The translations under genes were made by a program, and so were the position numbers. A stretch of DNA of 64,000 nucleotides from Hellea sp042093735 (GTDB lineage: Bacteria > Pseudomonadota > Alphaproteobacteria > Caulobacterales > Maricaulaceae): contig JBELEM010000003.1 in NCBI GenBank assembly GCA_042093735.1, forward strand, positions 40,246-104,245. The letters are read 5' to 3'. Positions 8,456-17,725 of the stretch are shown here, piece after piece (position 1 is the first letter of the stretch; every line of letters begins with the position of its first letter). The notes beneath the pieces are model-generated. The model saw nothing but the letters and a program-made list of their open reading frames with translations. It had not been told where the DNA came from and did not search any database.

Positions 8456-9274
8456 TTAGGGATCGATATTTAAGACATCTTTCATAGAATATATCCCTGG
8501 CTCTTTATTGTGGGCCCAAACAGCTGCGTTAACTGCCCCTTTTGCGAATATATCTCTATCAAAGGCATCGTGCTTCAAGGTGATCATCTCTTGATCATTT
8601 GCAATTCTTACCTCATGCTGACCAATTACCCCACCTCCCCTGAGAACAGCGAACCCAATTTCTTCTTTTTTTCTGGCTTTTGAATGTGACGCTCTAGATG
8701 TGGATATTTTTTCTTCGAGCTTTACCTTCCGTCCATCTGCGGCCGCAGAGCCCAACATAAGTGCCGTTCCGCTGGGTGCATCTTTTTTCTTATTGTGGTG
8801 CATTTCGAGAATTTCAATATCCCATTTATCATTTAATTTTTCAGAAGCTATTTTAACAAGAGCTTGTAGTATATTAATTCCAGGAGAGAAATTACCTGAT
8901 TGTAATACAGTATGGCCTTTGGCCCCCACTCGGAATTCTTTTTCTTGTTTTTTGCTATAACCTGTAGTGCCAGTTATTAGTGTATTGCACCTAGACTGCT
9001 TCATTAAAGAAAGCACATTTAATGTGGCCTCCGGGTGAGAGAAATCAATAAGTACATCGCATAAATCGAGGCCTTCACTGATATTACTCGATAGCATCAA
9101 GCCAACAGGTCTGAGATTTGCAACTTTATGTGCATCTTTACCTAAGTTGGGTGAATCATCCGATGTAATAGCCACTGTCAACCTAAGATGTAAGTCAGTT
9201 TCTAAGGACCGCATTACTGCTTGGCCCATTCTTCCGTCCGCACCAAGAATTCCAATGTCTATTTTTTTGGTCAT
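8456..9274 (-). CDS. dapB: 4-hydroxy-tetrahydrodipicolinate reductase
   Basis: Lysine/diaminopimelate pathway enzyme that reduces the DapA product with NAD(P)H (272 aa). Start at ATG 9274 gives MTKKIDIGILGADGRMGQAV with the dinucleotide-binding loop at once; the TTG at 9310 is not needed. Motifs: LITGTTGYSKKQ, QSGNFSPGIN, and the substrate-binding segment EILEMHHNKKKDAPSGTAL carrying the catalytic His pair and Lys, then RGGGVIGQHEV. It converges on gloA with only 3 bp between stops. Confidence 0.95.
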   Translation of the reverse strand: MTKKIDIGILGADGRMGQAVMRSLETDLHLRLTVAITSDDSPNLGKDAHKVANLRPVGLMLSSNISEGLDLCDVLIDFSHPEATLNVLSLMKQSRCNTLITGTTGYSKKQEKEFRVGAKGHTVLQSGNFSPGINILQALVKIASEKLNDKWDIEILEMHHNKKKDAPSGTALMLGSAAADGRKVKLEEKISTSRASHSKARKKEEIGFAVLRGGGVIGQHEVRIANDQEMITLKHDAFDRDIFAKGAVNAAVWAHNKEPGIYSMKDVLNIDP

Positions 9275-9363
9275 ATATATCTGTGTAGCGACCAAGCCTG
9301 TGCCGTGCAATTTAAATATGAGAAGTTAGTTGAATATTTTTATAATCTGGATAAAATTTCATC

Positions 9364-9729
9364 ATGAAATATTTTAACTATTGTAACAGTATTTTTTACG
9401 TAATTTACGGTTTGTTTGGAGCATTCGCACCCTTATCCCTTGCCGGTGTGTTAGGTTGGGAACTTACTCATTTAGGACAACATGAAATGCGCGCCTATAG
9501 TCTTTCTATCTCCGCATTTGGCATAATAATGTTTTTGGCGACCAAAAAAAGTGCTGATCAAAAAGTTGTTTTAAAGTCGATCATATTTATAACCTTAGCT
9601 TTTTTAATTGGCAGAGTGCTAGGCCTTCTGTTAGACGGATCAGGGCCTATTCAAACTTATATGGAAATAATATTTGAGATGGCTTTAATAACCCTAGGGT
9701 TATTTTTGCTGAAACGAAAAAAGAACTAA
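9364..9729 (+). CDS. Small four-helix membrane protein, DUF4345-like
   Basis: A 121-residue protein that is almost wholly membrane-embedded, with about four hydrophobic segments. It has a GQHEMRAYSLSIS segment after the first helix and a GRVLGLLLDGSGP segment before the last, a pattern I associate with DUF4345 proteins; this match is by eye only. The C terminus is a basic KRKKN tail. It diverges from dapB and converges on infC. No function is known. Confidence 0.55.
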   Translation: MKYFNYCNSIFYVIYGLFGAFAPLSLAGVLGWELTHLGQHEMRAYSLSISAFGIIMFLATKKSADQKVVLKSIIFITLAFLIGRVLGLLLDGSGPIQTYMEIIFEMALITLGLFLLKRKKN

Positions 9730-9742
9730 CGCTTTAAAAAAC

Positions 9743-10279
9743 TTATCTTGGCGCGAGAACCATAGTCATCATACGTCCTTCAGTTTTAGGCTCAAATTCT
9801 ACTTTAGCAGTATCTTCAAAATCTTCTTTAACTTGAGCTAGCAAGGTCATGCCCCGATCCATGTGTGCCATTTCCCTGCCTCTGAAACGTACGGTAACTT
9901 TAACTTTATCACCTCGATCGAAAAATTTCATCATAGCTTTTGCTTTTACCTGGTAATCATGTGTATCAATATTAGGCCGCATTTTAATTTCTTTGATTGT
10001 CGTTGTCCGTTGGTTTTTACGGTTGGCCGCCTTTTTTTTCTGGTTTTCAAACCTCAGTTTACCATAATCAAGAACTTTACAAACAGGAGTTTCACCTGGG
10101 GCAACTTCAACTAAATCTAAACCTACAGATTGAGCAACGGAAATAGCCTCATCAAGCGATACTACACCGCGTTTTTCACCTGTATCTGTTATAAGTAGTA
10201 CTTGTGAGTTTGTAATTTCACGATTAGTTCGTGGACCTTTTGGTTTCTTGGGCGCTGCTGCTAGTGGGCGGTTTGCGAT
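9743..10279 (-). CDS. infC: Translation initiation factor IF-3, ATC start
   Basis: Binds the 30S subunit and proofreads start-codon selection (178 aa). Both domains are present: the N-terminal domain with GEKRGVVSLDEAISVAQ and VCKVLDYGKLRFENQKK, the basic linker, then the C-terminal domain from IKEIKMRPNI through VRFRGREMAHMDRGM to MVLAPR. Simple ORF calling finds only the last 79 residues, because no ATG, GTG or TTG is in frame upstream. The start is ATC at 10277-10279 with AGGAGA 7 nt before it, consistent with the rare infC start codons (AUU, AUC, AUA) used for autoregulation in other bacteria. rpmI and rplT do not follow. Confidence 0.93.
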   Translation of the reverse strand: MANRPLAAAPKKPKGPRTNREITNSQVLLITDTGEKRGVVSLDEAISVAQSVGLDLVEVAPGETPVCKVLDYGKLRFENQKKKAANRKNQRTTTIKEIKMRPNIDTHDYQVKAKAMMKFFDRGDKVKVTVRFRGREMAHMDRGMTLLAQVKEDFEDTAKVEFEPKTEGRMMTMVLAPR

Positions 10280-10292
10280 GCTAAATTCTCCT
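10277..10292 (-). promoter_or_regulatory. infC ribosome binding site and ATC start codon
   Basis: On the minus strand AGGAGA (10292-10287) precedes ATC (10279-10277) by 7 nt. IF-3 discriminates against non-canonical start codons, so a strong Shine-Dalgarno with a rare start is the expected arrangement for negative feedback on infC translation. Confidence 0.8.
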
Positions 10293-10331
10293 AATAATGT
10301 TAAGCGCCCACAATATGGACGCCATTGAGCT

Positions 10332-11438
10332 TTATTTCAAGAGTTGTTTGTATACGTTAAGTGTTTTTGACTTAAGATTTTGAGTTGAAAATTGTGCTTT
10401 GATGCGTGAGCGAGCGAAATTTCGATCATAATTGCACCACGAGCAAGCTTTTTTTATTCCCACTGCGAGAGCTTCAGGGTCATTTGGGGGAACTAGAAAC
10501 CCTGTTTTTTCATTTAAAATTGTTTGAAGAGACCCGCCATGTGCTGTGGCAACGACAGGTTTTCCCATAGCTTGAGCTTCTACCATTACACGTCCAAAGG
10601 CCTCTGGATCTGTAGAGGTTGAAATTACTATATCTGCAGCGGCAATGGCTGAAGCAACGTCCATCTGGTGATTCAGAATCACGAATTGCTTTTTTAAGTT
10701 GAGCTTAGCTACTTTAGAGCATATTTCACTTTTATACCTTTCTCGTCCCTGTGAGTCACCCATTAGCACCAATGTATAATTTTTTGGCAAATACCTTAAG
10801 GCATCCACAGCAATGAGCTGTCCTTTCCATCTTGTTAAACGACCTGGGAGAAGAATTATTTTATTTTTAAATGGAACTTTCCACTCGTGTAATAGTTGGT
10901 TTACTCTTTTATTTTCTATTTTTTTTGGATCAAATACTGCCATGTCCACGCCTCTAGGAACTACAGTAACTTTATTTGGGGGAACTTTGTGTTTTTTAAT
11001 TATATGATCTTTTGTGAAATTTGAATTAGCAATAATATGCTCACCCTTTGTCATGATTGAATTATATTGATCTTTTAACCATGAATTACTGTTATATATT
11101 CCGTGATATGTAGTCAGGAAGGGTATTCCTTCTGCTTTAGCCGCATAATATGCTGGCCATGCAGGCGCACGGGACCGCGCATGAACTAATTGGATGCCAT
11201 GTAGTCTAATAACTTTTCGTATAAAATTTATTTTATAAAATAACGATATTATGTTCTTAGAACCAATATTAGCTTTGTGTAATTTTGTGCCCAGACGTAA
11301 AAAATCTTTCTCAAGTCGCCCGCCTCTGGTGACAACATGGGTGTCATAACCTTTGTTTGACAATGCTTCTGCAATTTCTAGTGTAGTTTTCTCTACGCCT
11401 CCGGCATTGAGTTCTGGAACTACTTGAAGCACAATCAT
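10332..11438 (-). CDS. GT4-family glycosyltransferase (GT-B fold)
   Basis: Retaining glycosyltransferase acting on a cell-surface glycan or lipid (368 aa). N-terminal GT-B domain: VVPELNAGGVEKTTLEIAEAL (Gly-rich acceptor loop). C-terminal nucleotide-sugar domain: LLPGRLTRWKGQL near residue 200 and the E-x7-E-type motif in STDPEAFGRVMVEAQAMGKPVVA near 280. It resembles capsule or LPS-core mannosyl/glucosyltransferases, but donor and acceptor cannot be assigned. It is divergent from the ABHD10-like hydrolase across 30 bp, so the two promoters must overlap. Confidence 0.85.
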   Translation of the reverse strand: MIVLQVVPELNAGGVEKTTLEIAEALSNKGYDTHVVTRGGRLEKDFLRLGTKLHKANIGSKNIISLFYKINFIRKVIRLHGIQLVHARSRAPAWPAYYAAKAEGIPFLTTYHGIYNSNSWLKDQYNSIMTKGEHIIANSNFTKDHIIKKHKVPPNKVTVVPRGVDMAVFDPKKIENKRVNQLLHEWKVPFKNKIILLPGRLTRWKGQLIAVDALRYLPKNYTLVLMGDSQGRERYKSEICSKVAKLNLKKQFVILNHQMDVASAIAAADIVISTSTDPEAFGRVMVEAQAMGKPVVATAHGGSLQTILNEKTGFLVPPNDPEALAVGIKKACSWCNYDRNFARSRIKAQFSTQNLKSKTLNVYKQLLK

Positions 11439-11468
11439 AAATTATAAACTCTCATAAGGACCCTTTAG

Positions 11469-12233
11469 ATGCAAGATAGAGCATTGATTAATTATTTACC
11501 CTTACAGGGTGATGAAAAGATAGCCTATAAATTTAATAAAGGAAGAGGACCTACTATTCTGTGGTGTGGCGGACTAAAGTCCACCATGGACGGAAGCAAA
11601 GCAACATATTTGCACAATTGGGCGGCAAGTAAAAATTATAACTTTATTCGATTTGATTATTTTGGTCATGGGGAGAGCGATGGCGAATTTCGAGACGGTA
11701 CCGTCACTAAATGGGCCGAAAACATCATGATGGTTATAGATGAATTAATCAATAATGATGTAGTCCTCGTGGGGTCATCAATGGGGGGGTGGACGTCAAT
11801 TTTAGCGGCTATTTCCAGAGCCGATAAAGTTAAGGGCCTTTTTTTAATAGCGCCAGCACCAGACTTTACGCATAAACTAGTTTGGGATCAGTGGACTGAT
11901 AAACAAAAGAAAGATTCTTTAGCAGGAAAAAGCATTTTTGTTCCATCAGAGTATGGAGAAGACTATGAGTATAGCTCCAGATTAATATCTGACGGCAAAG
12001 ATAACATGGTATTAGATAGTAAAATTAATATTGAAGTGCCTATCAGAATTTTACAGGGCATGAAAGACGAAGTAGTACCCTGGCACTATTCATATAAAAT
12101 AATAGAGAATGTGAAAAGCCGAAATGTATCATATACTCTAATAAAAAATGGAGATCATAGTCTGTCTACCCCAACTGATTTAGAGCGCTTAAGTTGTGAG
12201 CTGCAAAGTTTAATACAGAATATTTATTCATAG
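11469..12233 (+). CDS. Alpha/beta hydrolase resembling ABHD10
   Basis: Serine hydrolase (254 aa). The nucleophile elbow is GSSMGG near residue 103, the acid is in GMKDEVVPW, and the histidine is in NGDHSLS. The layout and several stretches (FIRFDYFGHGESDGEF, VLVGSSMGGW, GMKDEVVPWH) resemble mitochondrial ABHD10, an acyl-protein thioesterase and acyl-glucuronide esterase, so an ester or thioester deacylase role is inferred. prmC begins 5 nt after its stop codon, so both are probably one transcript. Confidence 0.8.
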   Translation: MQDRALINYLPLQGDEKIAYKFNKGRGPTILWCGGLKSTMDGSKATYLHNWAASKNYNFIRFDYFGHGESDGEFRDGTVTKWAENIMMVIDELINNDVVLVGSSMGGWTSILAAISRADKVKGLFLIAPAPDFTHKLVWDQWTDKQKKDSLAGKSIFVPSEYGEDYEYSSRLISDGKDNMVLDSKINIEVPIRILQGMKDEVVPWHYSYKIIENVKSRNVSYTLIKNGDHSLSTPTDLERLSCELQSLIQNIYS

Positions 12234-12238
12234 GTAAC

Positions 12239-13126
12239 ATGCTTAAAAAAAATAAATATGATTTAATGTCCCTTCAGGACCTATCCTACAAATCGATAAG
12301 AAGGTTTTTATTAAAGCTATTCGCTGAGCAGGGCCTTGATACTCCTGGACTTGATGCGCGTGTCTTAATTATGGAGGCTTCACAGCTATCACATGCAGAC
12401 TTGCTGATTAAGAACTCTTCTACCCCTGAGCGGAGTACTATTACTAAAATAAATGAGTTTATGAATAGACGCATTAAAGGCGAACCTGTTGATAAAATTG
12501 TAGGTCATAAGCAGTTTTATGGAAGAAAATACAAAGTAAACAAAAATGTTTTATCCCCGCGGCCTGAAACGGAAAAACTGGTGGATATAACCATTTCTGA
12601 AATCAATAAGTCTGGAAGTAAAAGTCTATTAGAGCTTGGGACAGGTACGGGTGCAGTCATAATATCTATTATATCAGAGACAAAAAACACGAAAGCTACG
12701 GCAGTTGATATATCCGAGGACGCGTTGATAATTGCAAGACACAATGCTCAAGCTCATGGTGTAAGCCAAAGCATATGTTTTTTAAATAGCTCATGGTTTG
12801 AGACCGTATCTGAAAGTTATGATATTATAATTTCAAACCCCCCGTATATATCAAAAAAGGAAATGAATTTACTGAGCTTAGGTGTCAGGGAGTTTGATCC
12901 ATTTGTATCTTTATATGGAGGAGAAGATGGTTTGGAGGCATATAGAGAGATAATAAATAATGCAGGTTTATATTTAAACCCGAAAGGCGTTATAATATTG
13001 GAAATTGGCTATTTGCAAGCTGATACAGTTACCAATTTACTATTAAAAAACAAATTTATAGATATTTCAGTAGCGCGCGATCTGTCTGGAAATAATAGGG
13101 TAATAAAAGCTTATAAAAGTAGATAA
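12239..13126 (+). CDS. prmC: Peptide chain release factor N5-glutamine methyltransferase
   Basis: Methylates the GGQ glutamine of release factors RF1 and RF2 using S-adenosylmethionine (295 aa). N-terminal helical domain with LDARVLIMEA, then the Rossmann methyltransferase: LLELGTGTGAVIISI (SAM motif I) near residue 140 and the catalytic IISNPPYISKKEM near 200. prfA is not immediately upstream here; the gene instead follows the ABHD10-like hydrolase. The DUF4167 gene comes next, as is common in alphaproteobacteria. Confidence 0.92.
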   Translation: MLKKNKYDLMSLQDLSYKSIRRFLLKLFAEQGLDTPGLDARVLIMEASQLSHADLLIKNSSTPERSTITKINEFMNRRIKGEPVDKIVGHKQFYGRKYKVNKNVLSPRPETEKLVDITISEINKSGSKSLLELGTGTGAVIISIISETKNTKATAVDISEDALIIARHNAQAHGVSQSICFLNSSWFETVSESYDIIISNPPYISKKEMNLLSLGVREFDPFVSLYGGEDGLEAYREIINNAGLYLNPKGVIILEIGYLQADTVTNLLLKNKFIDISVARDLSGNNRVIKAYKSR

Positions 13127-13260
13127 AAAAAGCTTTCCCTTTTGAAATAGCTTTGCTAGTAACTGACTGTGAGATGTTTGAGGCTTGGTAGCCCCCTCAC
13201 TAGCCCAAAATTGAGAAGCCGTTGCAACACTGCAGGCTTAGGGAACTTAAGGACGTAATA

Positions 13261-13782
13261 ATGAAACGCCAACGTGGCCGTAATCGCAATAATAATAACA
13301 GAAGTAATAATTCAAACCCTAACAGGTCATTGGATAGTAATGGGCCTGGAGTTAAGGTCCGTGGAAATGTTAGCACTGTTTATGAAAAATATTCAGCTTT
13401 AGCCCGTGATGCACAAAGCTCCGGAAATAGAGTAAATGCTGAAAATTTAAAACAACATGCAGAGCATTATTTGAGGTTAATGAATGAAATGGAAACTGCT
13501 AGGCTTGCTGCACAAGCTGAACGTGATGCTCAAAGAGCCTCAAGAAATGAGAACCCTATCGACGACGAAGCACCTGATGGTAAAGCGGGGAAACCTCAAA
13601 ACAAACACGCTAAATCGCTGGACGATGATTTGACTGCATCAAAATCGGATGAAGACTTAGGGGAATTACCTGAAGGAAACCAATTGTCAGAACCTGCCTC
13701 GTTGGACGAAACTCTACCCCGCCGGAGGCGAAAGGCCCCCGCAAGAAAAAAAATAGATTCAGTGTCTGATGCCGCCGAGTGA
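13261..13782 (+). CDS. DUF4167 domain protein
   Basis: Conserved alphaproteobacterial protein of unknown function (173 aa from ATG 13261, which has AAGGA about 8 nt upstream; the upstream ATG at 13222 lacks support). The N terminus is a basic, Asn/Arg-rich low-complexity tract. The DUF4167 core follows: SNGPGVKVRGN, then YEKYSALARDAQSSGNRV and KQHAEHYLRLM at residues about 30-80. The remainder is acidic and disordered, ending in a basic RRRRKAPARKK patch. Nucleic-acid binding has been suggested by composition only. Its position after prmC supports the family call. Confidence 0.85.
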   Translation: MKRQRGRNRNNNNRSNNSNPNRSLDSNGPGVKVRGNVSTVYEKYSALARDAQSSGNRVNAENLKQHAEHYLRLMNEMETARLAAQAERDAQRASRNENPIDDEAPDGKAGKPQNKHAKSLDDDLTASKSDEDLGELPEGNQLSEPASLDETLPRRRRKAPARKKIDSVSDAAE

Positions 13783-13821
13783 GCACCTAAAATCAAATTA
13801 CTAACTATCAGCTTATTAATT

Positions 13822-15048
13822 TTAAATAGGGTTAGACAACGAATTTAAATCAGAAGCCCTCATTCTTTCAATTTCTTCACGCCGTTTGTTGAATTTATTC
13901 ATTTCTGCCTTACCCAGAGGCTTTCCAGAAAGCTGCGAAAGCCTTTTTGGGTTAATTTTTTTTCCATTCAAAATCACCTCGTAATGTAAATGTGGCCCTG
14001 TAGATCTTCCCGTACTGCCAACTTTTCCTATTATTTGATCTTGCTTTACATATTTGCCAGCAGAAACATTGATCTTACTCAAGTGGAAGTACGCTGTTTT
14101 ATATCCATCTGTATGACGAATGCGTATATACTTTCCAGCCGCACCATTCCATGCTGCATATTCAACTGTCCCTGACCCGGCAGCGAGCACGGGTGTGCCT
14201 GTTGGTGCTGCAAAGTCAACACCAGTATGCATTTTCCTGTAACCTAATATGGGATGTTTTCTTCCGCCAAATCCGGATGATATTCGTGCTCCATTTATTG
14301 GGGTAGCTCTTAGCCTGCGTTTAGCAGTTTTACCGTTTTCATCGTAGAAATTTTCTGTTTTCTTTTCGTTTGAAAATAGCCAAAATTCTGATTTTTTGTC
14401 CCCTGGACTAAACGAGGTGTATAAAAGGTCACCTGTTTTTACTATATTGCCTTTTCGGTTTTTATATGCATTGAAATACATAGTAAATTTATCGCCAGGC
14501 CGTATGTCCCTTTGGAAATCTACTGAATACTCATAAATTTTTGTGAATTGATCTACAATACGATCGGGAATGCCTGACTTTGTTGCATCTATATAAAGGG
14601 AGGTAGAAATTTCTCCGGATATACTAACTCTTTGTGATTTATACTCTGATATTACTTCTCTTGTGTTATAACTACCATCAGTCACATCTATAAAAATAGT
14701 TTTTTCAAAATTTGGCCTGAAAACAAAATGCTCTAGCTTTTTATTACGCAAATAAAGATAAAATTCATTTCCCGGTCTTAATAAGTTGACTGGGTACACC
14801 TTATCAATTGCCCTTGAAATACCGTATACCTCGTTGGACGTAAGACCTTTTTTCTCGAGAAGGCTTATTAAAAAGTCATCTTGCTCAAGCTTTGCTATTA
14901 TAATCTCTGGTTGATTGCTTTGCGTAACATATGGGTAAGGATCTATTTCAGATTTCAAGACTTTGTCAGGGTTCAGAAATATCTTTATACCTATAACTAG
15001 TAATAAAATTAAGGCACCTGCGAAGGATATGGTTTTAACCTTCTTCAT
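13822..15048 (-). CDS. M23-family metallopeptidase (LytM domain), membrane-anchored
   Basis: Periplasmic peptidoglycan DD-endopeptidase or activator (408 aa). Residues about 6-22 form a single transmembrane anchor. The middle region carries a beta-rich domain (residues about 45-240) of the type preceding M23 domains in MepM-like proteins. The LytM domain near residues 265-375 has the zinc ligands: HPILGYRKMHTGVDF (His and Asp), then GRSTGPHLHYEV (HxH). Both ligand motifs are intact, so it should be catalytic. It is divergent from gyrB across 211 bp. Confidence 0.88.
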   Translation of the reverse strand: MKKVKTISFAGALILLLVIGIKIFLNPDKVLKSEIDPYPYVTQSNQPEIIIAKLEQDDFLISLLEKKGLTSNEVYGISRAIDKVYPVNLLRPGNEFYLYLRNKKLEHFVFRPNFEKTIFIDVTDGSYNTREVISEYKSQRVSISGEISTSLYIDATKSGIPDRIVDQFTKIYEYSVDFQRDIRPGDKFTMYFNAYKNRKGNIVKTGDLLYTSFSPGDKKSEFWLFSNEKKTENFYDENGKTAKRRLRATPINGARISSGFGGRKHPILGYRKMHTGVDFAAPTGTPVLAAGSGTVEYAAWNGAAGKYIRIRHTDGYKTAYFHLSKINVSAGKYVKQDQIIGKVGSTGRSTGPHLHYEVILNGKKINPKRLSQLSGKPLGKAEMNKFNKRREEIERMRASDLNSLSNPI

Positions 15049-15259
15049 TTTTACTATAAACCCTAAAGAAGAGATAAATTATATATTATATTTATCTCAT
15101 TTAAACTACATTTTCTAGAGATATATAGCCTTTTTTACTAATGACTAGTTAATATTTACCGATATTTGTAACTTATGAAATTTTATTTGGGCGTGCATTT
15201 CTTGAACTCTTCTACTATATTTTATTCTATAAATGGAGTGATTCGCGAAAGAAATATTT

Positions 15260-17692
15260 ATGTCTGAAGCCGCTGAAAATACGCCCGAATATGGTGCGGA
15301 CTCAATTAAAGTTTTGAAGGGTCTGGATGCAGTTCGAAAAAGACCAGGAATGTACATCGGTGATACAGATGATGGATCTGGTTTACACCATATGGTATAT
15401 GAGGTTGTTGATAACTCTATTGACGAAAGTCTCGCTGGTCACGCTGACCGCGTCGAAGTTATTTTGCATCCAGACGGTTCATGTTCTGTAAAAGATAATG
15501 GACGTGGCATACCGGTAGCTATTCATGAGGAAGAGGGTGTATCGGCAGCTGAAGTCATAATGACTCAATTGCATGCCGGTGGAAAGTTTGATTCCAACTC
15601 ATATAAAGTATCAGGCGGACTTCATGGGGTGGGCGTGTCTGTTGTGAATGCTTTGTCTGTTTCTTTGCAGCTTACCATCTGGCGAGATGGAAAAGAGCAT
15701 GCGATGGAATTTAGTCATGGGGAGTCAGTGAATTCTCTGAAGGTTGTGGCAGATGCCCCAAAGGACCATAGGAGAGATGGAAGTGTAAAGACGTTAACAG
15801 GTACTAAAGTGAGGTTTCTACCTTCTGAAGAAACGTTTACCATGGTTGAGTTTGATAGAAATACATTAGAAAGACGTTTGAGGGAGCTAGCCTTTCTTAA
15901 CTCGGGCGTGATGATTATCTTAACGGACGAAAGGCCGGAAGATAACATAGTTACAGAACTTTATTATGAGGGAGGTATTGAAGCGTTTGTAAAGCATTTA
16001 GACGCAAATAAAGAAGGTTTACTTGATAGCCCCATTTCAGTTTGCAAGGAAGTTGAAGGAATTACAGTACAGGCTGCTTTGTGGTGGAATGACGGCTATC
16101 ACGAAAATGTAAGATGTTTTACCAACAATATACCTCAACGTGACGGAGGGACTCATTTAGCGGGTTTTAGGGGTGCCCTTACCCGAACTGTAAATAAGTA
16201 TGCCGCAAGTCTTGGAACAGCCAAAAAAGAAAAAGTAACTATTTCAGGCGATGATGCACGCGAGGGTTTGACGTGCGTTCTTTCAGTAAAAGTTCCTGAT
16301 CCGAAATTTTCGTCGCAAACAAAGGATAAATTAGTTTCTTCTGAAGTAAGGCCTATAGTTGAGTCAGCGATGAATGAAGCCCTTGGCGAATGGTTTGAGG
16401 AGCACCCCGCAGAAGCAAAAATGTTAATGACAAAAATAGCAGAAGCTGCAGCTGCACGAGAAGCAGCGAGAAAAGCTCGTGACCTTACTAGAAGAAAGTC
16501 AGCACTGGATATAGCTTCATTACCAGGAAAACTTGCCGATTGCCAAGAACGAGACCCGTCTTTATCTGAGATATTTATTGTGGAGGGTGACTCAGCCGGC
16601 GGCTCTGCTAAGCAAGCACGAGACCGACAAAACCAAGCTATTCTTCCGTTAAAAGGTAAAATACTTAATGTTGAGCGAGCTCGTTTTGATCGCATGCTTT
16701 CAAGCCAAGAGATAGGCACTATGATTACTGCTTTGGGCACTGGAATTGGTCGCGATGATTTTGATGTAGATAAAGCGAGATACCACAAAATTGTAATCAT
16801 GACAGATGCGGATGTTGACGGCGCGCATATAAGAACTCTACTTCTTACATTTTTCTATCGACAGATGCCTGAGCTAATAGAACGCGGCTATCTATATATT
16901 GCCCAGCCGCCCCTTTATAAGGTGGAAAGAGGTAAAAGTATCCAGTACATTAAAGACCAAGAAGAGCTTGATGATTATTTGATTGAAGCCGGGTCTAAAG
17001 ATGCTTCATTGACGCTAGAAGGGGGGGTAAAAGTAATTGGCGAAGACCTTATACGTATTGCAAAAGAAGCCTTACAAGCCCAAGGCATCATAGATCGTAT
17101 GAAGCATAGAGCCCCAGATAGTGTAATCTCTCAGCTTACAATCGCTGGAGCTCTTCAAGTCAAAGAAGACGATAAGTTAATAAAAGAAGGCGTCAAAAGG
17201 TTGGATATGATTGCCGATGAAGGTGAAGATGGTTGGTCAGGGCGATACACAGATGGCGACTTAGTCTTTGAGCGAAACGTAAGGGGTGTTACCGATAGGG
17301 TGATATTGCGATATGGGTTTAGAGATAGTTCAGAGGCTAGAAGACTTCATAAGTTAGCACCCTCTTTAGCCGAAACATACTCAGGACAGGCTTCCTTTAA
17401 ACGTGGAGACGACGAACCAATTGTAGTAAATGGACCGGCCCAGCTATTAGAAGTAATTTTTGCCGGAGGTAAGAAAGGTTTTAAAATCCAGCGTTACAAA
17501 GGGCTGGGCGAAATGAATCCCGACCAACTTTGGGAAACCACACTAGACTCAAATGCTCGAAGTTTGCTCCAAGTAAAGGTGGAGGCTGCTGATGAGACAG
17601 ATGACCTATTTACTAAACTAATGGGTGATATAGTGGAGCCTAGGCGAAATTTTATAATCGAACACGCCCTTGATGCTGAAGTTGATAGTTAA
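15260..17692 (+). CDS. gyrB: DNA gyrase subunit B
   Basis: ATPase subunit of type II topoisomerase that introduces negative supercoils with GyrA (810 aa, usual for alphaproteobacteria). Landmarks: EVVDNSIDESLAG and DNGRGIPV (GHKL ATPase), GGLHGVGVSVVNALS, the QTK loop in FSSQTKDKLVSSEV, TOPRIM residues VEGDSAGGSAKQARDR and MTDADVDGAHIRTLLLTFF, and C-terminal YKGLGEMNPDQLWETT. Spacing and motifs favour GyrB over ParE. No dnaA, dnaN or recF is upstream, so the ancestral dnaA-gyrB linkage is broken here. Confidence 0.96.
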   Translation: MSEAAENTPEYGADSIKVLKGLDAVRKRPGMYIGDTDDGSGLHHMVYEVVDNSIDESLAGHADRVEVILHPDGSCSVKDNGRGIPVAIHEEEGVSAAEVIMTQLHAGGKFDSNSYKVSGGLHGVGVSVVNALSVSLQLTIWRDGKEHAMEFSHGESVNSLKVVADAPKDHRRDGSVKTLTGTKVRFLPSEETFTMVEFDRNTLERRLRELAFLNSGVMIILTDERPEDNIVTELYYEGGIEAFVKHLDANKEGLLDSPISVCKEVEGITVQAALWWNDGYHENVRCFTNNIPQRDGGTHLAGFRGALTRTVNKYAASLGTAKKEKVTISGDDAREGLTCVLSVKVPDPKFSSQTKDKLVSSEVRPIVESAMNEALGEWFEEHPAEAKMLMTKIAEAAAAREAARKARDLTRRKSALDIASLPGKLADCQERDPSLSEIFIVEGDSAGGSAKQARDRQNQAILPLKGKILNVERARFDRMLSSQEIGTMITALGTGIGRDDFDVDKARYHKIVIMTDADVDGAHIRTLLLTFFYRQMPELIERGYLYIAQPPLYKVERGKSIQYIKDQEELDDYLIEAGSKDASLTLEGGVKVIGEDLIRIAKEALQAQGIIDRMKHRAPDSVISQLTIAGALQVKEDDKLIKEGVKRLDMIADEGEDGWSGRYTDGDLVFERNVRGVTDRVILRYGFRDSSEARRLHKLAPSLAETYSGQASFKRGDDEPIVVNGPAQLLEVIFAGGKKGFKIQRYKGLGEMNPDQLWETTLDSNARSLLQVKVEAADETDDLFTKLMGDIVEPRRNFIIEHALDAEVDS

Positions 17693-17725
17693 GCAAAAGC
17701 ATCCTGGCGTCCTAAGTTTCAAGCA

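Noticed and set aside
12286..12744. Minus-strand ORFs inside prmC
   Set aside because: They are shadows of the prmC reading frame with no ribosome site and no family features.
16153..16800. A 215-residue minus-strand ORF inside gyrB
   Set aside because: It is the antisense frame of a strongly conserved gene, with serine-rich composition typical of shadow ORFs.
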